The position numbers and the translations under genes are program-made. From positions 1 through 64,000 of the forward strand of contig CAVWQS010000029.1 in NCBI GenBank assembly GCA_963757155.1: a DNA stretch of 64,000 nt, read 5' to 3'. The notes beneath the pieces are model-generated. The model saw nothing but the letters and a program-made list of their open reading frames with translations, searched no databases and was not told the DNA's origin. The DNA comes from DASXQK01 sp963757155 (GTDB lineage Bacteria; Pseudomonadota; Alphaproteobacteria; Dongiales; Dongiaceae). The number at the start of each line of letters is the position of its first letter. The stretch's first letter is position 1. Of the stretch, positions 55,458 to 64,000 are shown piece after piece.

Positions 55458-56750
55458 TCATGTCTTGGGCCGCTCGGCCCGGAGCTTCGACCAATAGTCG
55501 AGCCGCTTGCGGATCTCCCGCTCGAAGCCCCGCTCGACCGGGCGGTAGAATTCCTGGCGCGCCATCCCGTCCGGGAAGTAGTTCTGGCCCGAGAAGGCCT
55601 CCGGCGCGTCATGGTCGTATTCATAGCCCTTGGAATAGCCGAGCTGCTTCATCAGCCGCGTCGGCGCGTTCAGGATGTGCTTGGGCGGCATGAGGGAGCC
55701 GGTTTCCTCCGCCGCCGACCGCGCCGCGGAGAAGGCCCGATAGGCGGCGTTGGATTTGGGAGCGGTACCGAGATAGACGACGCATTGGGCGATGGCGAGT
55801 TCGCCCTCGGGCGAGCCCAGCCGTTCGAAGGCCTCCCAGGCGGCGATGGATTGCGGCAAGGCGTCGGGGTCGGCCAGGCCGATATCCTCGACGGCGAAAC
55901 GGACCAGGCGCCGGGCGATGTATCGCGGGTCCTCCCCGCCGGCCAGCATGCGGGCCAGCCAATAGAGCGCCGCATCGGTGTCGGAGCCGCGGAGCGATTT
56001 ATGCAGGGCGCTAATGAGGTTGTAGTGGCCTTCCTGCGCCTTGTCGTACAGGGGGGCCCGGCGCTGGACTGCGGCCGCCAGGCCGGCGGTGTCGAGCTTC
56101 GGCCCCGGCGGCAGGCGCAGCAGCTCCTCCGCCATGTTCAGGAGATAGCGCCCGTCGCCATCGGCCATCGCCCGGAGCGCCCGGCGCGCCTCGGCATCCA
56201 GCGGCAGCGGCCGTCCCTCCGCCGCCTCGGCGCGGCCCATGATCTGCTCCATGGAGGCGTCGTCGAGCCGGTTGAGCACGAAGACCTGGCAGCGGGAGAG
56301 CAAGGCGCCGTTCAGCTCGAAGGAGGGGTTCTCCGTCGTCGCGCCCACGAGGATGACCGTACCGTCCTCGACATAGGGCAGGAAGCCGTCCTGCTGGGCG
56401 CGGTTGAAGCGGTGGATCTCGTCGATGAAGAGCAGCGTCCCCTGCCCCGCCATGCGGCGCGACCTCGCTGCCTCGAAGATCTTGCGCAGATCGGCGACAC
56501 CCGAGAAGACGGCGGAGAGCGGCTCGAAATGTAGCGAGGTATGCTCCGCCAGGAGGCGGGCGAGCGTCGTCTTGCCGCAGCCCGGCGGCCCCCAGAGGAT
56601 CATCGAGGAAATATGGCCCGAGGCGACCATGCGCCCGATGGGCGCATCGGCGGCCAGGAGATGCTGCTGGCCGACGACCTCCTCGAGCCGCTTCGGGCGA
56701 AGCCGGTCCGCCAGCGGACGAGGTGCCTGGGATTCGAATAATCCCGTCAC
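55458..56750 (-). CDS. rarA: Replication-associated recombination protein RarA (MgsA)
   Basis: A 430-residue AAA+ ATPase acting at stalled forks. Walker A GPPGCGKTTLARLLA, Walker B LLFIDEIHRFNRAQQD, sensor 1 VGATTENPSFELNGALLSRC and the C-terminal tetramerisation part with MPPKHILNAPTRLMK and YFPDGM are all typical. The HtrA gene ends 12 bases upstream, so they are probably co-transcribed. Confidence 0.95.
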   Translation of the reverse strand: MTGLFESQAPRPLADRLRPKRLEEVVGQQHLLAADAPIGRMVASGHISSMILWGPPGCGKTTLARLLAEHTSLHFEPLSAVFSGVADLRKIFEAARSRRMAGQGTLLFIDEIHRFNRAQQDGFLPYVEDGTVILVGATTENPSFELNGALLSRCQVFVLNRLDDASMEQIMGRAEAAEGRPLPLDAEARRALRAMADGDGRYLLNMAEELLRLPPGPKLDTAGLAAAVQRRAPLYDKAQEGHYNLISALHKSLRGSDTDAALYWLARMLAGGEDPRYIARRLVRFAVEDIGLADPDALPQSIAAWEAFERLGSPEGELAIAQCVVYLGTAPKSNAAYRAFSAARSAAEETGSLMPPKHILNAPTRLMKQLGYSKGYEYDHDAPEAFSGQNYFPDGMARQEFYRPVERGFEREIRKRLDYWSKLRAERPKT

Positions 56751-56762
56751 CCCCGCCCCTCC

Positions 56763-58172
56763 CTAATCAATACGCAGCGTGCGGGTTTCCCCGTCTCTGC
56801 GGAAGGTGACGTCCCAGCTTCCATTGGCATTAGCGAGTGCGTTCTGCAGATCCTCGATCTTGACCACATTCCGGCCGTTGACGGCGAGGATGACATCGCC
56901 GGGCTTCAGGCCGAGGCGCATGGCCGTGGCCCCGCGCTTGATCTGGACGATGACCACGCCCTTCCATTCGCCCAGGAGCTGAAGCTGCTCGGCAAGAGCG
57001 GGCGAGAGATTGGCGACCGTGGCCCCGGCCAAGGGCTGGGCGCCGGTCAGCTCCGTCTTCTGGGCCGGCGGCGTCTCGGGCGGCGCGATCAGCCGGACAG
57101 GGATTTCCAATGCCTGGCGCTTGCGCAGAACCGAGAGTGTCGCCGTCGAGCCGACATCGAGGGTGGCCAGGCGGAAGCGCAGGCTTCCCGCATCCTCCAC
57201 CGACTTGCCGTTGATGGCGATGATGACGTCGCCGCGCTTCAGCCCGGCCTCGGCCGCGGGACTGCCGGGATAGAGATCGTCGACGATGATCCCGGTCGGA
57301 TGATCGAGGCCCAGGGCCTCGGCCATATCGGCGCTGACGCCCTGGCCGCTGACCCCGATCCAGGGGCGATCGAGATGCCCGCCCTTCAGCTCGGCCGCGA
57401 GGAAGCTGGCGACCATATTGGCGGGAATGGCGAAGCCGATGCCAATGGATCCGCCGGATTGCGAATAGATGGCCGTGTTGATGCCCGCGAGCTTGCCGTC
57501 CATGGTGACCAGGGCGCCGCCGGAATTGCCGGGATTGATCGCCGCATCCGTCTGGATGAAGAAGCCATAGTCGTTGATCCCGACCTGGGTGCGGGCCAGC
57601 GCCGAGATGATGCCGCTGGTGACCGTCTGGCCGACGCCGAAGGGATTGCCGATGGCGAGCACGAAATCGCCGACCTCGAGCTGATCGGAATCCGCCAGCG
57701 CCAGGGTCGGCAGGACGGTCTTGCCCGGATCGATCTTCAGCACGGCCAGATCGACCCGCTCGTCGGCCAGCAGGACATGGGCGGGATATTCGCGCCGGTC
57801 GCTCAGCACGACCGTGATCTGATCGCTGTTCTTGATCACGTGGTTGTTGGTGACGATCAGCCCGTCGGCGCGCAGGATCACGCCCGAGCCCAGCGAGCTC
57901 TGCACCCGCTGCTGCGGCACGCCGCCGCCGAAATCATTGCCGAAGAACTGCTGGAAGAAGGGATCGTTGAAGAGCGGCGAGAGGTTGCGGGCCTGGACCA
58001 CGCGTCGGGAGAAGACGTTGACAACGGCAGGTGCGGCCTTCTTCACCACCGAGGAGAAGCTGTAGGTGAGATCGGCGCGCGAGCTGGGGACGGACTGGGC
58101 GAAGACGCTCCCGCTCACGAGCGAGAGCGCCGCCGCCAGAAGGATGAATGCGAAAGCAGGCCGCCGGATCAT
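56763..58172 (-). CDS. HtrA/DegQ periplasmic serine protease
   Basis: A 469-residue Do-type protease. A Sec signal (MIRRPAFAFILLAAALSLVS, cleavage near FAQ) precedes a trypsin-like domain with the triad His111 (TNNHVIK), Asp141 (RVDLAVLK) and Ser217 (GNSGGAL), then two PDZ domains (about 270-365 and 380-465). It degrades or refolds damaged periplasmic proteins. Confidence 0.94.
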   Translation of the reverse strand: MIRRPAFAFILLAAALSLVSGSVFAQSVPSSRADLTYSFSSVVKKAAPAVVNVFSRRVVQARNLSPLFNDPFFQQFFGNDFGGGVPQQRVQSSLGSGVILRADGLIVTNNHVIKNSDQITVVLSDRREYPAHVLLADERVDLAVLKIDPGKTVLPTLALADSDQLEVGDFVLAIGNPFGVGQTVTSGIISALARTQVGINDYGFFIQTDAAINPGNSGGALVTMDGKLAGINTAIYSQSGGSIGIGFAIPANMVASFLAAELKGGHLDRPWIGVSGQGVSADMAEALGLDHPTGIIVDDLYPGSPAAEAGLKRGDVIIAINGKSVEDAGSLRFRLATLDVGSTATLSVLRKRQALEIPVRLIAPPETPPAQKTELTGAQPLAGATVANLSPALAEQLQLLGEWKGVVIVQIKRGATAMRLGLKPGDVILAVNGRNVVKIEDLQNALANANGSWDVTFRRDGETRTLRID

Positions 58173-58189
58173 CGCGAGCCGCTTAGGCT

Positions 58190-58624
58190 TCAGGACGCCG
58201 CAGCTCCGGCTTCCTCATCGCCATCGGCCGTCTGCACCGGGCCGGAATCCTTGCCCTTGGCCTCCGGATCGCGATCGACGAACTCGATGATCGCCATGGG
58301 TGCGGCATCGCCGTAGCGGAAGCCCGCCTTGAGCACCCGGGTGTAGCCGCCATGGCGCCCCGCATAGCGCGTCGCGAGCGGGCCCATGACCTTCTCTGCC
58401 AGACCGGCGTCCTGAAGGACGGAGATGAGCTGCCGGCGGGCATGCAGGCCGCCGCGCTTGCCCAGCGTCACCAGACGCTCGACCACGGGACGCAGATCCT
58501 TGGCCTTGGGCAGCGTCGTCTTGATCTGCTCATGCTTGATCAGCGCCGCCGCCAAACTGGCAAACAAGGCTTTGCGGTGACTGCTGGTGCGGTTCAGTTT
58601 GCGACCGCTCATGCCGTGACGCAT
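58190..58624 (-). CDS. rplQ: 50S ribosomal protein L17
   Basis: A 144-residue L17: MRHGMSGRKLNRTSSHRKAL onward, with LRPVVERLVTLGKRG and GGYTRVLKAGFRYGDAAPMA. A charged C-terminal tail of about 25 residues extends past the core, common in alphaproteobacteria. It is the last gene of the alpha operon. Confidence 0.97.
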   Translation of the reverse strand: MRHGMSGRKLNRTSSHRKALFASLAAALIKHEQIKTTLPKAKDLRPVVERLVTLGKRGGLHARRQLISVLQDAGLAEKVMGPLATRYAGRHGGYTRVLKAGFRYGDAAPMAIIEFVDRDPEAKGKDSGPVQTADGDEEAGAAAS

Positions 58625-58692
58625 CGTCCGTCTCCTTCACTGTTCCGGCGCCGGATTTCCCGGTCGGCCGATTGCTGGGCCCGACGCCCGCG

Positions 58693-58722
58693 GATCCCTT
58701 CGGCCAAGCGGCCGGAGGGATC
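58693..58722 (-). promoter_or_regulatory. Hairpin between rpoA and rplQ
   Basis: A 13-pair stem with one G-T pair (GATCCCTYCGGCC type) and a four-base loop lies between rpoA and rplQ. No T run follows, so it probably stabilises or processes mRNA rather than terminates. Confidence 0.45.
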
Positions 58723-58765
58723 GTGTAGGTCGGGATGGGCCACCCTGGCCCGGTCGTTCTTTCGC

Positions 58766-59782
58766 CTAGTACGGCTCGTCGAGACGCTTAGCCAGCTCCT
58801 CGATGTTCTCCGGCGGCCAGCCCTGGATCTCCATGCCCAGATGGAGCCCCATCTGCGCCAGGACTTCCTTGATCTCGTTCAAGGATTTGCGGCCGAAGTT
58901 CGGGGTCCGCAGCATCTCCGCCTCGGTCTTCTGCACGAGATCGCCGATATAGACGATGTTGTCGTTCTTCAAGCAATTGGCCGAACGGACCGACAGCTCG
59001 AGCTCGTCCACCTTGCGCAGCAGGTTCTTGTTGAACGGCGGCTCGGCAGCCTTGGACTCTTCCTGGGCCAGCGAGGGCTCTTCGAAATTGATGAAGAGCT
59101 GCAGCTGGTCCTGGAGAATGCGCGCGGCAAGCGCCACCGAATCTTCCGGCGTCACCGCACCATTGGTCTCGAGCTGCATGGTCAGGCGGTCATAGTCCGT
59201 CTTCTGACCGACGCGGCTGTTGTCGACCTTGTAGGAGACCTTGCGCACCGGGCTGAACAGGGCATCGACCGGAATGAGCCCGATGGGCGCATCTTCGGCC
59301 CGGCTCTGGGTCGCGGCGACATAGCCCTTGCCCGTCTCGACCGTGAACTCCATCGCAAGGGTGGCGCCCTGGTCGAGGGTGCAGAGCACGAGATCCTTGT
59401 TCATGATCTCGATGTCGTGGCCGGTCTCGATCAGCTCGGCGGTCACTTCGCCCGGGCCCTTGGCCTTGAGGCGCATCCGCTTCGGCCCGTCGCCATGCAT
59501 GCGAAGGGCCAGCTGCTTGATGTTGAGGATGATATCGGTCACATCCTCCAGCACGCCGGGGATCGACGAGAACTCATGGAGCACGCCCTCGATCTGCACC
59601 GAGGTCACCGCCGCACCCTGCAGCGAAGACAGCAGCACACGGCGCAGCGCATTGCCCAGGGTCAGTCCGAAACCGCGCTCCAGCGGCTCGGCGACGATAT
59701 TCGCCTTCCGCTTGGGATCGCCGGCCGGATCGACGGCGAGCTTGTTCGGTTTGATCAACTCAGTCCAATTTTTCTAAATCAC
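58766..59782 (-). CDS. rpoA: RNA polymerase alpha subunit, amber at expected codon 3
   Basis: RpoA with its N-terminal assembly domain (PLERGFGLTLGNALRRVLLS) and C-terminal DNA/activator domain (FGRKSLNEIKEVLAQMGLHL). The ribosome-binding site (AGAGG, at about 59792-59797) leads to GTG 59782, ATT, TAG, AAA, AAT, TGG. This is the family start MIQKNW-ELIKP with Gln3 (CAG) changed to an amber codon at 59774-59776. The next usable start is TTG 59758 (MIKPNKLAV), which lacks eight residues and gives 330 residues. A base error is the simplest explanation for an essential gene; otherwise TTG initiation is used. Confidence 0.9.
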
Positions 59783-59804
59783 GGGTTCGACCTCTAAGGA
59801 TCAT

Positions 59805-59905
59805 GGCGGGGCGCAGGCCCCGCCTTCTACGACACTTGGAAACGGGGCACCGGCCCCGTCTCTGCTTCGTCTTGTTTCTGCCGGCAACGGCCCCGTCTGG
59901 GGGCC
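59805..59905 (-). promoter_or_regulatory. Three tandem GC hairpins between rpsK and rpoA
   Basis: Perfect stems occur at 59805-59824 (GGCGGGGC with GCCCCGCC), 59842-59859 (ACGGGGC with GCCCCGT) and 59889-59905 (GGCCCC with GGGGCC). They lie just upstream of the rpoA start on the transcribed strand. They could form a translational control element, like L4/S4-type regulation of ribosomal operons, or RNase processing sites. Confidence 0.45.
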
Positions 59906-59913
59906 GAAGGCGA

Positions 59914-60306
59914 TCAGATGCGCCGGCGCTTGGGCGGCCGGCAGCCGTTATGGGGGATCGGCGTCACATCCTTGATTGAAGTAATGGTGAAGCCCGCGGC
60001 CTGCAATGCCCGGAGCGCGGACTCGCGGCCCGAACCGGGGCCTTTGACCTCGACTTCCAGGGTCTTCACGCCATGCTCCATCGCCTTGCGGGCAGCGGAG
60101 TCCGCGGCGATCTGCGCCGCATAGGGCGTCGATTTGCGCGAGCCCTTGAAGCCCGAGCTGCCCGAGGAGGCCCAGGCGATCGAATTGCCCTGCGCGTCGG
60201 TGATGGTGATCATGGTGTTGTTGAAGCTGGCGTTCACATGCGCCACGCCGGAGGTGATGTTCTTGCGCTCGCGGCGACGCGGGCGCGCTGTCGTGGCCTT
60301 GACCAT
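59914..60306 (-). CDS. rpsK: 30S ribosomal protein S11
   Basis: A 130-residue S11 with NITSGVAHVNASFNNTMITI, SSGSSGFKGSRKSTPYAAQI and the C-terminal PIPHNGCRPPKRRRI. It is a platform protein of the small subunit, 12 bases after rpsM. Confidence 0.98.
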   Translation of the reverse strand: MVKATTARPRRRERKNITSGVAHVNASFNNTMITITDAQGNSIAWASSGSSGFKGSRKSTPYAAQIAADSAARKAMEHGVKTLEVEVKGPGSGRESALRALQAAGFTITSIKDVTPIPHNGCRPPKRRRI

Positions 60307-60318
60307 TGATTCCCGTCC

Positions 60319-60693
60319 TTAAACTGTCTTTTTCTTGCCGGCGATCGGCTTCGCCGGACCCTTGCGGGTACGGGCGTTGGTATGGGTGCGCTGGCCGCGG
60401 ACCGGCAGGCCCTTGCGGTGCCGCAAGCCCCGGTAGCAGCCCAGGTCCATCAGGCGCTTGATGTTCATCGCCGTTTCGCGGCGCAGGTCGCCCTCGACCC
60501 GGAATTCACGGTCGATGAGCTCACGGATCCGCAGGACCTCGGCATCGGTCAGCTGGCTGACGCGCCGCTCCTGGGGGATCGCGAGCTTCTCGCAGATCTG
60601 CCGGGCACGGGTCCGCCCGATTCCGAAGATGTAGGTCAGGCCGATGAGGACCCGCTTCTGCGTCGGTATGTTGACGCCGGCAATACGCGCCAC
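60319..60693 (-). CDS. rpsM: 30S ribosomal protein S13
   Basis: A 124-residue S13: MARIAGVNIPTQKRVLIGLT, GIGRTRARQICEKL and the basic tail RTHTNARTRKGPAKPIAGKK. It contacts tRNA and the 50S subunit. The 158 bases upstream, before adk, hold no gene; rpmJ is not found there. Confidence 0.98.
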   Translation of the reverse strand: MARIAGVNIPTQKRVLIGLTYIFGIGRTRARQICEKLAIPQERRVSQLTDAEVLRIRELIDREFRVEGDLRRETAMNIKRLMDLGCYRGLRHRKGLPVRGQRTHTNARTRKGPAKPIAGKKKTV

Positions 60694-60851
60694 GGCTAAC
60701 TCCTTGTGAAACTTGTATAAGTGTCCGGGCTACTTGTAGACGCGCTAATCCGGCCCGGCCGCAGCGCGATTCCGAGGCGCGTGATTATAGGAAAACCGGC
60801 GCGCCCGTCAACTCTTCTCTTCGCCTTCGCTTCTCGCCTGGCCCTGCCCTT

Positions 60852-61505
60852 TCAGGCCCCGTCCAGGATCTGGTCGATCTCCTTCGCCACGGCCGCCGGG
60901 CTGCCCATGCCGTCCACCCGCCGCAGGAGCCCCCGCGACTGGTAATAGGGCAGGATCGGTGCCGTCTGGCGCCGATAGGCCTCGAGCCGCACCGCCACCG
61001 CCTCGGCCTTGTCGTCCGGCCGGCGCAGGAATTCCTTCCCGCCGCAGCGGTCGCACACGCCCCGGACCTTGGGCTGCCGGAACAGGTCGTGATAGCCCTC
61101 GCCGCAGCTGGCGCAGGCATAGCGCCCGGCAATCCGCTGGATCAGCGCCGGCTCGTCCACCGCCAGCTCGATCACCCGGTCGATATGGCCGCGGCCGCGC
61201 TCGGCCAGCATGGCATCCAGCGCCTCGGCCTGCTGCACCGTGCGCGGAAAGCCATCGAGGACGAAGCCCTTGGCGCAATCCGCCTGGGCGATCCGCTCCG
61301 CGATCATCGCGACCATCAGATCGTCGCGCACGAGCTGGCCCAATTCCATGACCTGCTTGGCCTGAAGGCCCAGAGGCGTGCCGGCGGCCACCGCCGCGCG
61401 CAGCATGTCGCCCGTCGACAGCTGCTTCAGCCCCCGCAATTCCTCCAGCCGCTTGGCCTGCGTACCCTTGCCGGCACCGGGCGGTCCCAACAAGACGATG
61501 TTCAA
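60852..61505 (-). CDS. adk: Adenylate kinase with zinc-binding LID
   Basis: A 217-residue long-form Adk: P-loop GPPGAGKGTQAK, NMP-binding QLSTGDMLRAAVAAGTPLG, GFPRTVQQAEAL. The LID has two Cys pairs (CASC and CDRC), a zinc knuckle seen in many but not all bacteria. Its ATG overlaps the secY stop as ATGA. Confidence 0.97.
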   Translation of the reverse strand: MNIVLLGPPGAGKGTQAKRLEELRGLKQLSTGDMLRAAVAAGTPLGLQAKQVMELGQLVRDDLMVAMIAERIAQADCAKGFVLDGFPRTVQQAEALDAMLAERGRGHIDRVIELAVDEPALIQRIAGRYACASCGEGYHDLFRQPKVRGVCDRCGGKEFLRRPDDKAEAVAVRLEAYRRQTAPILPYYQSRGLLRRVDGMGSPAAVAKEIDQILDGA

Positions 61506-62845
61506 CCGCGCCGTCCCCTCAGCTTCGACTTCTTGATCAGGCCTTCATATTGATGCGCCAGGAGATGCGAATGGATCTGGGCGACCGTATCCATGGTGAC
61601 CGAAACGACGATCAGGAGGCTGGTGCCGCCGAAATAGAAGGGCAGCGCCTTCCAGGACAGCAGCATCTCGGGCAGCACGCAGACAAAGGCCAGATAAGCC
61701 GCCCCCAGCACCGTCAACCGCGTCAGCACATAATCGAGGTAATCGGCCGTGTTCTTGCCCGGCCGGATGCCGGGGATGAAGCCGCCGTATTTCTTCAGAT
61801 TGTCGGCCGTCTCCTGCGGATTGAAGACCACCGCGGTATAGAAGAAGGCGAAGAAGACGATGAGGGCGACATAGAGGAACAGATAAAGCGGCGTGCCATG
61901 GCCGAGATAGAGGGCGAACCACTGCGCCCAACCGGAGCCCGCCCCGGCCCCGAAGCCGGTGATGGAGGCCGGCAACAGCAGCAGCGAGCTGGCGAAAATA
62001 GGCGGAATCACCCCTGAGCTGTTGAGCTTCAAGGGCAGATGGGAGGCCTCGCCTCCGAACATCTTGTTGCCCACCTGGCGCTTGGGATATTGCACGATGA
62101 TCCGGCGCTGGGCCCGCTCGAAATAGACGATGAAGGCGATGACGCCCACCACGACCACGGCGATCAGCAGGATCACCCAGAGCTCCAGCGCGCCGGTCCG
62201 GCCCAATTCGAGGGTGCCGATGAGGGCCGCGGGCAGCCGCGCCACGATGCCGCTGAAGATGATCAGCGAGGTGCCGTTGCCGACGCCGCGCTGGGTGATC
62301 TGCTCGCCCAGCCACATCAGGAAGACGGTCCCGGCGGTAAGCGACACGACGGTGGTGATGTAGAAGAAGGGCCCGGAGGCGATCACCACGGGGCCGCTGG
62401 GTGCGCGCATGGCGGCCAGCCCGTTGGCGATGCCGAAGGCCTGCGCCGCCGCCAGGAACACCGTCAGCATGCGCGTATACTGGTTGATCTTCTTGCGCCC
62501 CGATTCGCCCTCTTTCTTGATGGCTTCGAGGCTCGGCGAGATGCTCGTCATCAGCTGCATGATGATCGAGGCCGAGATGTAGGGCATGATGTTCAGCGCG
62601 AAGATGGTCATGCGCCTGAGCGCACCGCCCGAGAACATGTCGAACATGCCGATGATGCCGCCGGCCTGCTGCTGGAACAGGGCCTCCAGCGCGTGCGAGT
62701 CGATGCCGGGCAGCGGAATATAGGTGCCCAGGCGATAGATGATCAGGGCGCCAAGCGTGAACCAGATCCGCTTCTTGAGCTCCGTCGCCTTGGAGAAGGC
62801 GCCGAAATTGATACTTGAGGCAAGTTGCTCTGCAGCGGATGCCAT
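61502..62845 (-). CDS. secY: Protein translocase subunit SecY
   Basis: A 447-residue, ten-helix channel protein with ELKKRIWFTLGALIIYRLGT, the plug region SGGALRRMTIFALNIMPYIS, and GFIPGIRPGKNTADYLDYVL near the cytoplasmic loop before helix 9. It forms the SecYEG pore. Confidence 0.98.
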   Translation of the reverse strand: MASAAEQLASSINFGAFSKATELKKRIWFTLGALIIYRLGTYIPLPGIDSHALEALFQQQAGGIIGMFDMFSGGALRRMTIFALNIMPYISASIIMQLMTSISPSLEAIKKEGESGRKKINQYTRMLTVFLAAAQAFGIANGLAAMRAPSGPVVIASGPFFYITTVVSLTAGTVFLMWLGEQITQRGVGNGTSLIIFSGIVARLPAALIGTLELGRTGALELWVILLIAVVVVGVIAFIVYFERAQRRIIVQYPKRQVGNKMFGGEASHLPLKLNSSGVIPPIFASSLLLLPASITGFGAGAGSGWAQWFALYLGHGTPLYLFLYVALIVFFAFFYTAVVFNPQETADNLKKYGGFIPGIRPGKNTADYLDYVLTRLTVLGAAYLAFVCVLPEMLLSWKALPFYFGGTSLLIVVSVTMDTVAQIHSHLLAHQYEGLIKKSKLRGRRG

Positions 62846-62879
62846 TTGGGACCTACCTGGGTGGACCTACCTGTCCGGG

Positions 62880-63392
62880 TTACGCCTTCTCGGCCGCTTC
62901 CGCGGCAGCAGCCGCCTTGGCGGCGGCCTTCTTCGAAATCTTGACCTCGACGCTGCCGCCGGCCTTCTCGACCGCGGCGATGGCCGCCTTGGAGGCACCG
63001 GCGACCTTGATCACCAGCTTCGCCTTCAATTCGCCCTTGGCGAGCAGGCGCACACCGTCGCGCTCGCGGCGGATCACGCCGGCCGTCACCATGGCAGCGC
63101 CATCGACAGAGTCGCCGGCCGAAAGCCTGCCGGCCTCGATCGCCTCCTGCAGGCGGCCGACATTGACTTCCACGAAGTCGAGCCGGTGGACGTTGTTGAA
63201 GCCGCGCTTGGGCATGCGCATGTGGAGCGGCATCTGGCCGCCCTCGAAGCCGTTGATGGCCACGCCCGTGCGCGCCGTCTGGCCCTTGCCGCCACGCCCG
63301 GCGGTCTTGCCCTTGCCCGAGCCGATGCCGCGCCCGACGCGCATGCGCGCCTTGCGGGAACCCGGATTGTCGGAAAGCTGATTGAGCCTCAT
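62880..63392 (-). CDS. rplO: 50S ribosomal protein L15
   Basis: A 170-residue L15 with the glycine-rich N-terminus MRLNQLSDNPGSRKARMRVG, then GRGIGSGKGKTAGRGGKGQT. A C-terminal Ala/Lys/Glu-rich tail (AAAKAAAAAEAAEKA) extends beyond the core fold. Confidence 0.97.
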   Translation of the reverse strand: MRLNQLSDNPGSRKARMRVGRGIGSGKGKTAGRGGKGQTARTGVAINGFEGGQMPLHMRMPKRGFNNVHRLDFVEVNVGRLQEAIEAGRLSAGDSVDGAAMVTAGVIRRERDGVRLLAKGELKAKLVIKVAGASKAAIAAVEKAGGSVEVKISKKAAAKAAAAAEAAEKA

Positions 63393-63406
63393 CGCCGAAC
63401 TCTTCC

Positions 63407-63622
63407 CTACTCGACCCGCACGAGGTGGCGGACCTTGTTGATCATGCCCCGCACGGCGGGCGTATCCTCGAGCTCGCGCGTGCGGCGGATCTTGTTCAGG
63501 CCGAGACCGATCAGCGTCTGGCGCTGGTCGGCGAAACGGCCGGCGGCGCTGGCGACCTGGGTCACCCGCACCGTTTTCTTGCCCTCAGGCTCCTTGCCCG
63601 TGGCTGCTTTGGTCTCAGCCAT
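63407..63622 (-). CDS. rpmD: 50S ribosomal protein L30
   Basis: A 71-residue L30: KKTVRVTQVASAAGRFADQR, GLNKIRRTRELEDTPAVRGM, ending NKVRHLVRVE. The N-terminal 14 residues are an extension compared with the shortest L30 proteins. Confidence 0.96.
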   Translation of the reverse strand: MAETKAATGKEPEGKKTVRVTQVASAAGRFADQRQTLIGLGLNKIRRTRELEDTPAVRGMINKVRHLVRVE

Positions 63623-63627
63623 GGATC

Positions 63628-64000
63628 TTACTCCCTCGCCTCGGGCTTGCCATCGCCGGTCTCGCGGCGGCCGATGATCTCGCTCACCTTCTTGCTGCGG
63701 CGGGCGGCCACGCTGCGCGGCGAGGCGCAGTTGGTGAGCGCGGCGAAGGCCGCCTTCACCATATTGTGCGGATTGGAGGTGCCCACTGATTTGGCGACCA
63801 CATCCTCGATGCCGAGCGCCTCGCAGACGGCGCGGACCGGGCCGCCGGCGATGATGCCGGTGCCGGGGACCGCCGCGCGCATGACGACCTCGCCGGCGCC
63901 GTAGTGGCCCAGCACGTCGTGATGCAGGGTACGGCCCTCGCGCAGCGCGATGCGCACCATATGGCGCTTGGCATGCTCGGTCGCCTTGCGGATCGCCTCG
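63628..64000 (-). CDS. rpsE: 30S ribosomal protein S5, 5' part outside window
   Basis: The C-terminal 124 residues of S5: EAIRKATEHAKRHMVRIALR, then VMRAAVPGTGIIAGGPVRAV, IEDVVAKSVGTSNPHNMVKA. The gene runs off the window end. The tail RRETGDGKPEARE is lineage-specific. Confidence 0.97.
   Translation of the reverse strand, partial: EAIRKATEHAKRHMVRIALREGRTLHHDVLGHYGAGEVVMRAAVPGTGIIAGGPVRAVCEALGIEDVVAKSVGTSNPHNMVKAAFAALTNCASPRSVAARRSKKVSEIIGRRETGDGKPEARE

Overview
The window looks like a chromosomal segment of a high-GC alphaproteobacterium, probably of the Rhodospirillales. The evidence is the rRNA operon order (16S, tRNA-Ile, tRNA-Ala, 23S, 5S, tRNA-fMet), the RpoA, SecY and Adk sequences, the ATP12 chaperone and DUF1489 proteins, and the dominance of G+C-ending codons. 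The lineage is inferred from protein character, not from a search.

Positions 1-15,300 are accessory and eroded. They hold a broken primase-like gene and a broken ATPase gene of a dead mobile element, an iteron-like inverted repeat, the tail of a PD-(D/E)XK nuclease, an orphan CHC2 zinc-finger protein, transposase genes of the IS5, IS110 and IS630 families, a broken CBS-domain gene and small hypothetical genes. Among the insertion sequences lies a 1,526-residue protein that joins a class III nucleotide cyclase, an nSTAND-type NTPase, a coiled coil, a membrane segment and about sixteen WD40 blades.

Positions 15,375-22,600 carry a patatin-like lipase, a degenerate tRNA-Glu-like relic and one complete rRNA operon on the minus strand, with terminator, boxA-like element and a good sigma-70-type promoter. 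Positions 22,600-34,340 are a minus-strand leucine/isovalerate catabolic cluster: isovaleryl-CoA dehydrogenase, a second acyl-CoA dehydrogenase, methylcrotonyl-CoA carboxylase, methylglutaconyl-CoA hydratase and HMG-CoA lyase, preceded by a NADP-malic enzyme. Then come tRNA-Leu(GAG), lipB and a plus-strand polyamine-type ABC importer (34,600-39,570).

Positions 39,905-45,942 form a compact signalling operon: a DUF3365 haem-motif sensor, a large hybrid histidine kinase, a stand-alone receiver and a receiver-cyclase whose transition-state arginine is a cysteine. Positions 46,270-54,540 hold acylphosphatase, both propionyl-CoA carboxylase subunits, ATP12, AsmA, a HAD phosphatase and RluC. Positions 54,678-64,000 hold an isochorismatase-like hydrolase, RarA, an HtrA protease and the end of the spc/alpha ribosomal operons (rpsE-rpmD-rplO-secY-adk-rpsM-rpsK-rpoA-rplQ).

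A theme across the window is single-base disruption of genes that should be intact: seven frameshifts (primase-like, ATPase, CBS, MCC beta, malic enzyme, PCC alpha, AsmA) and an amber codon at the expected third codon of rpoA. Six of the seven frameshifts fit one extra base. Residual consensus errors are the simplest explanation for those in core genes; true decay is plausible in the first 15 kb.
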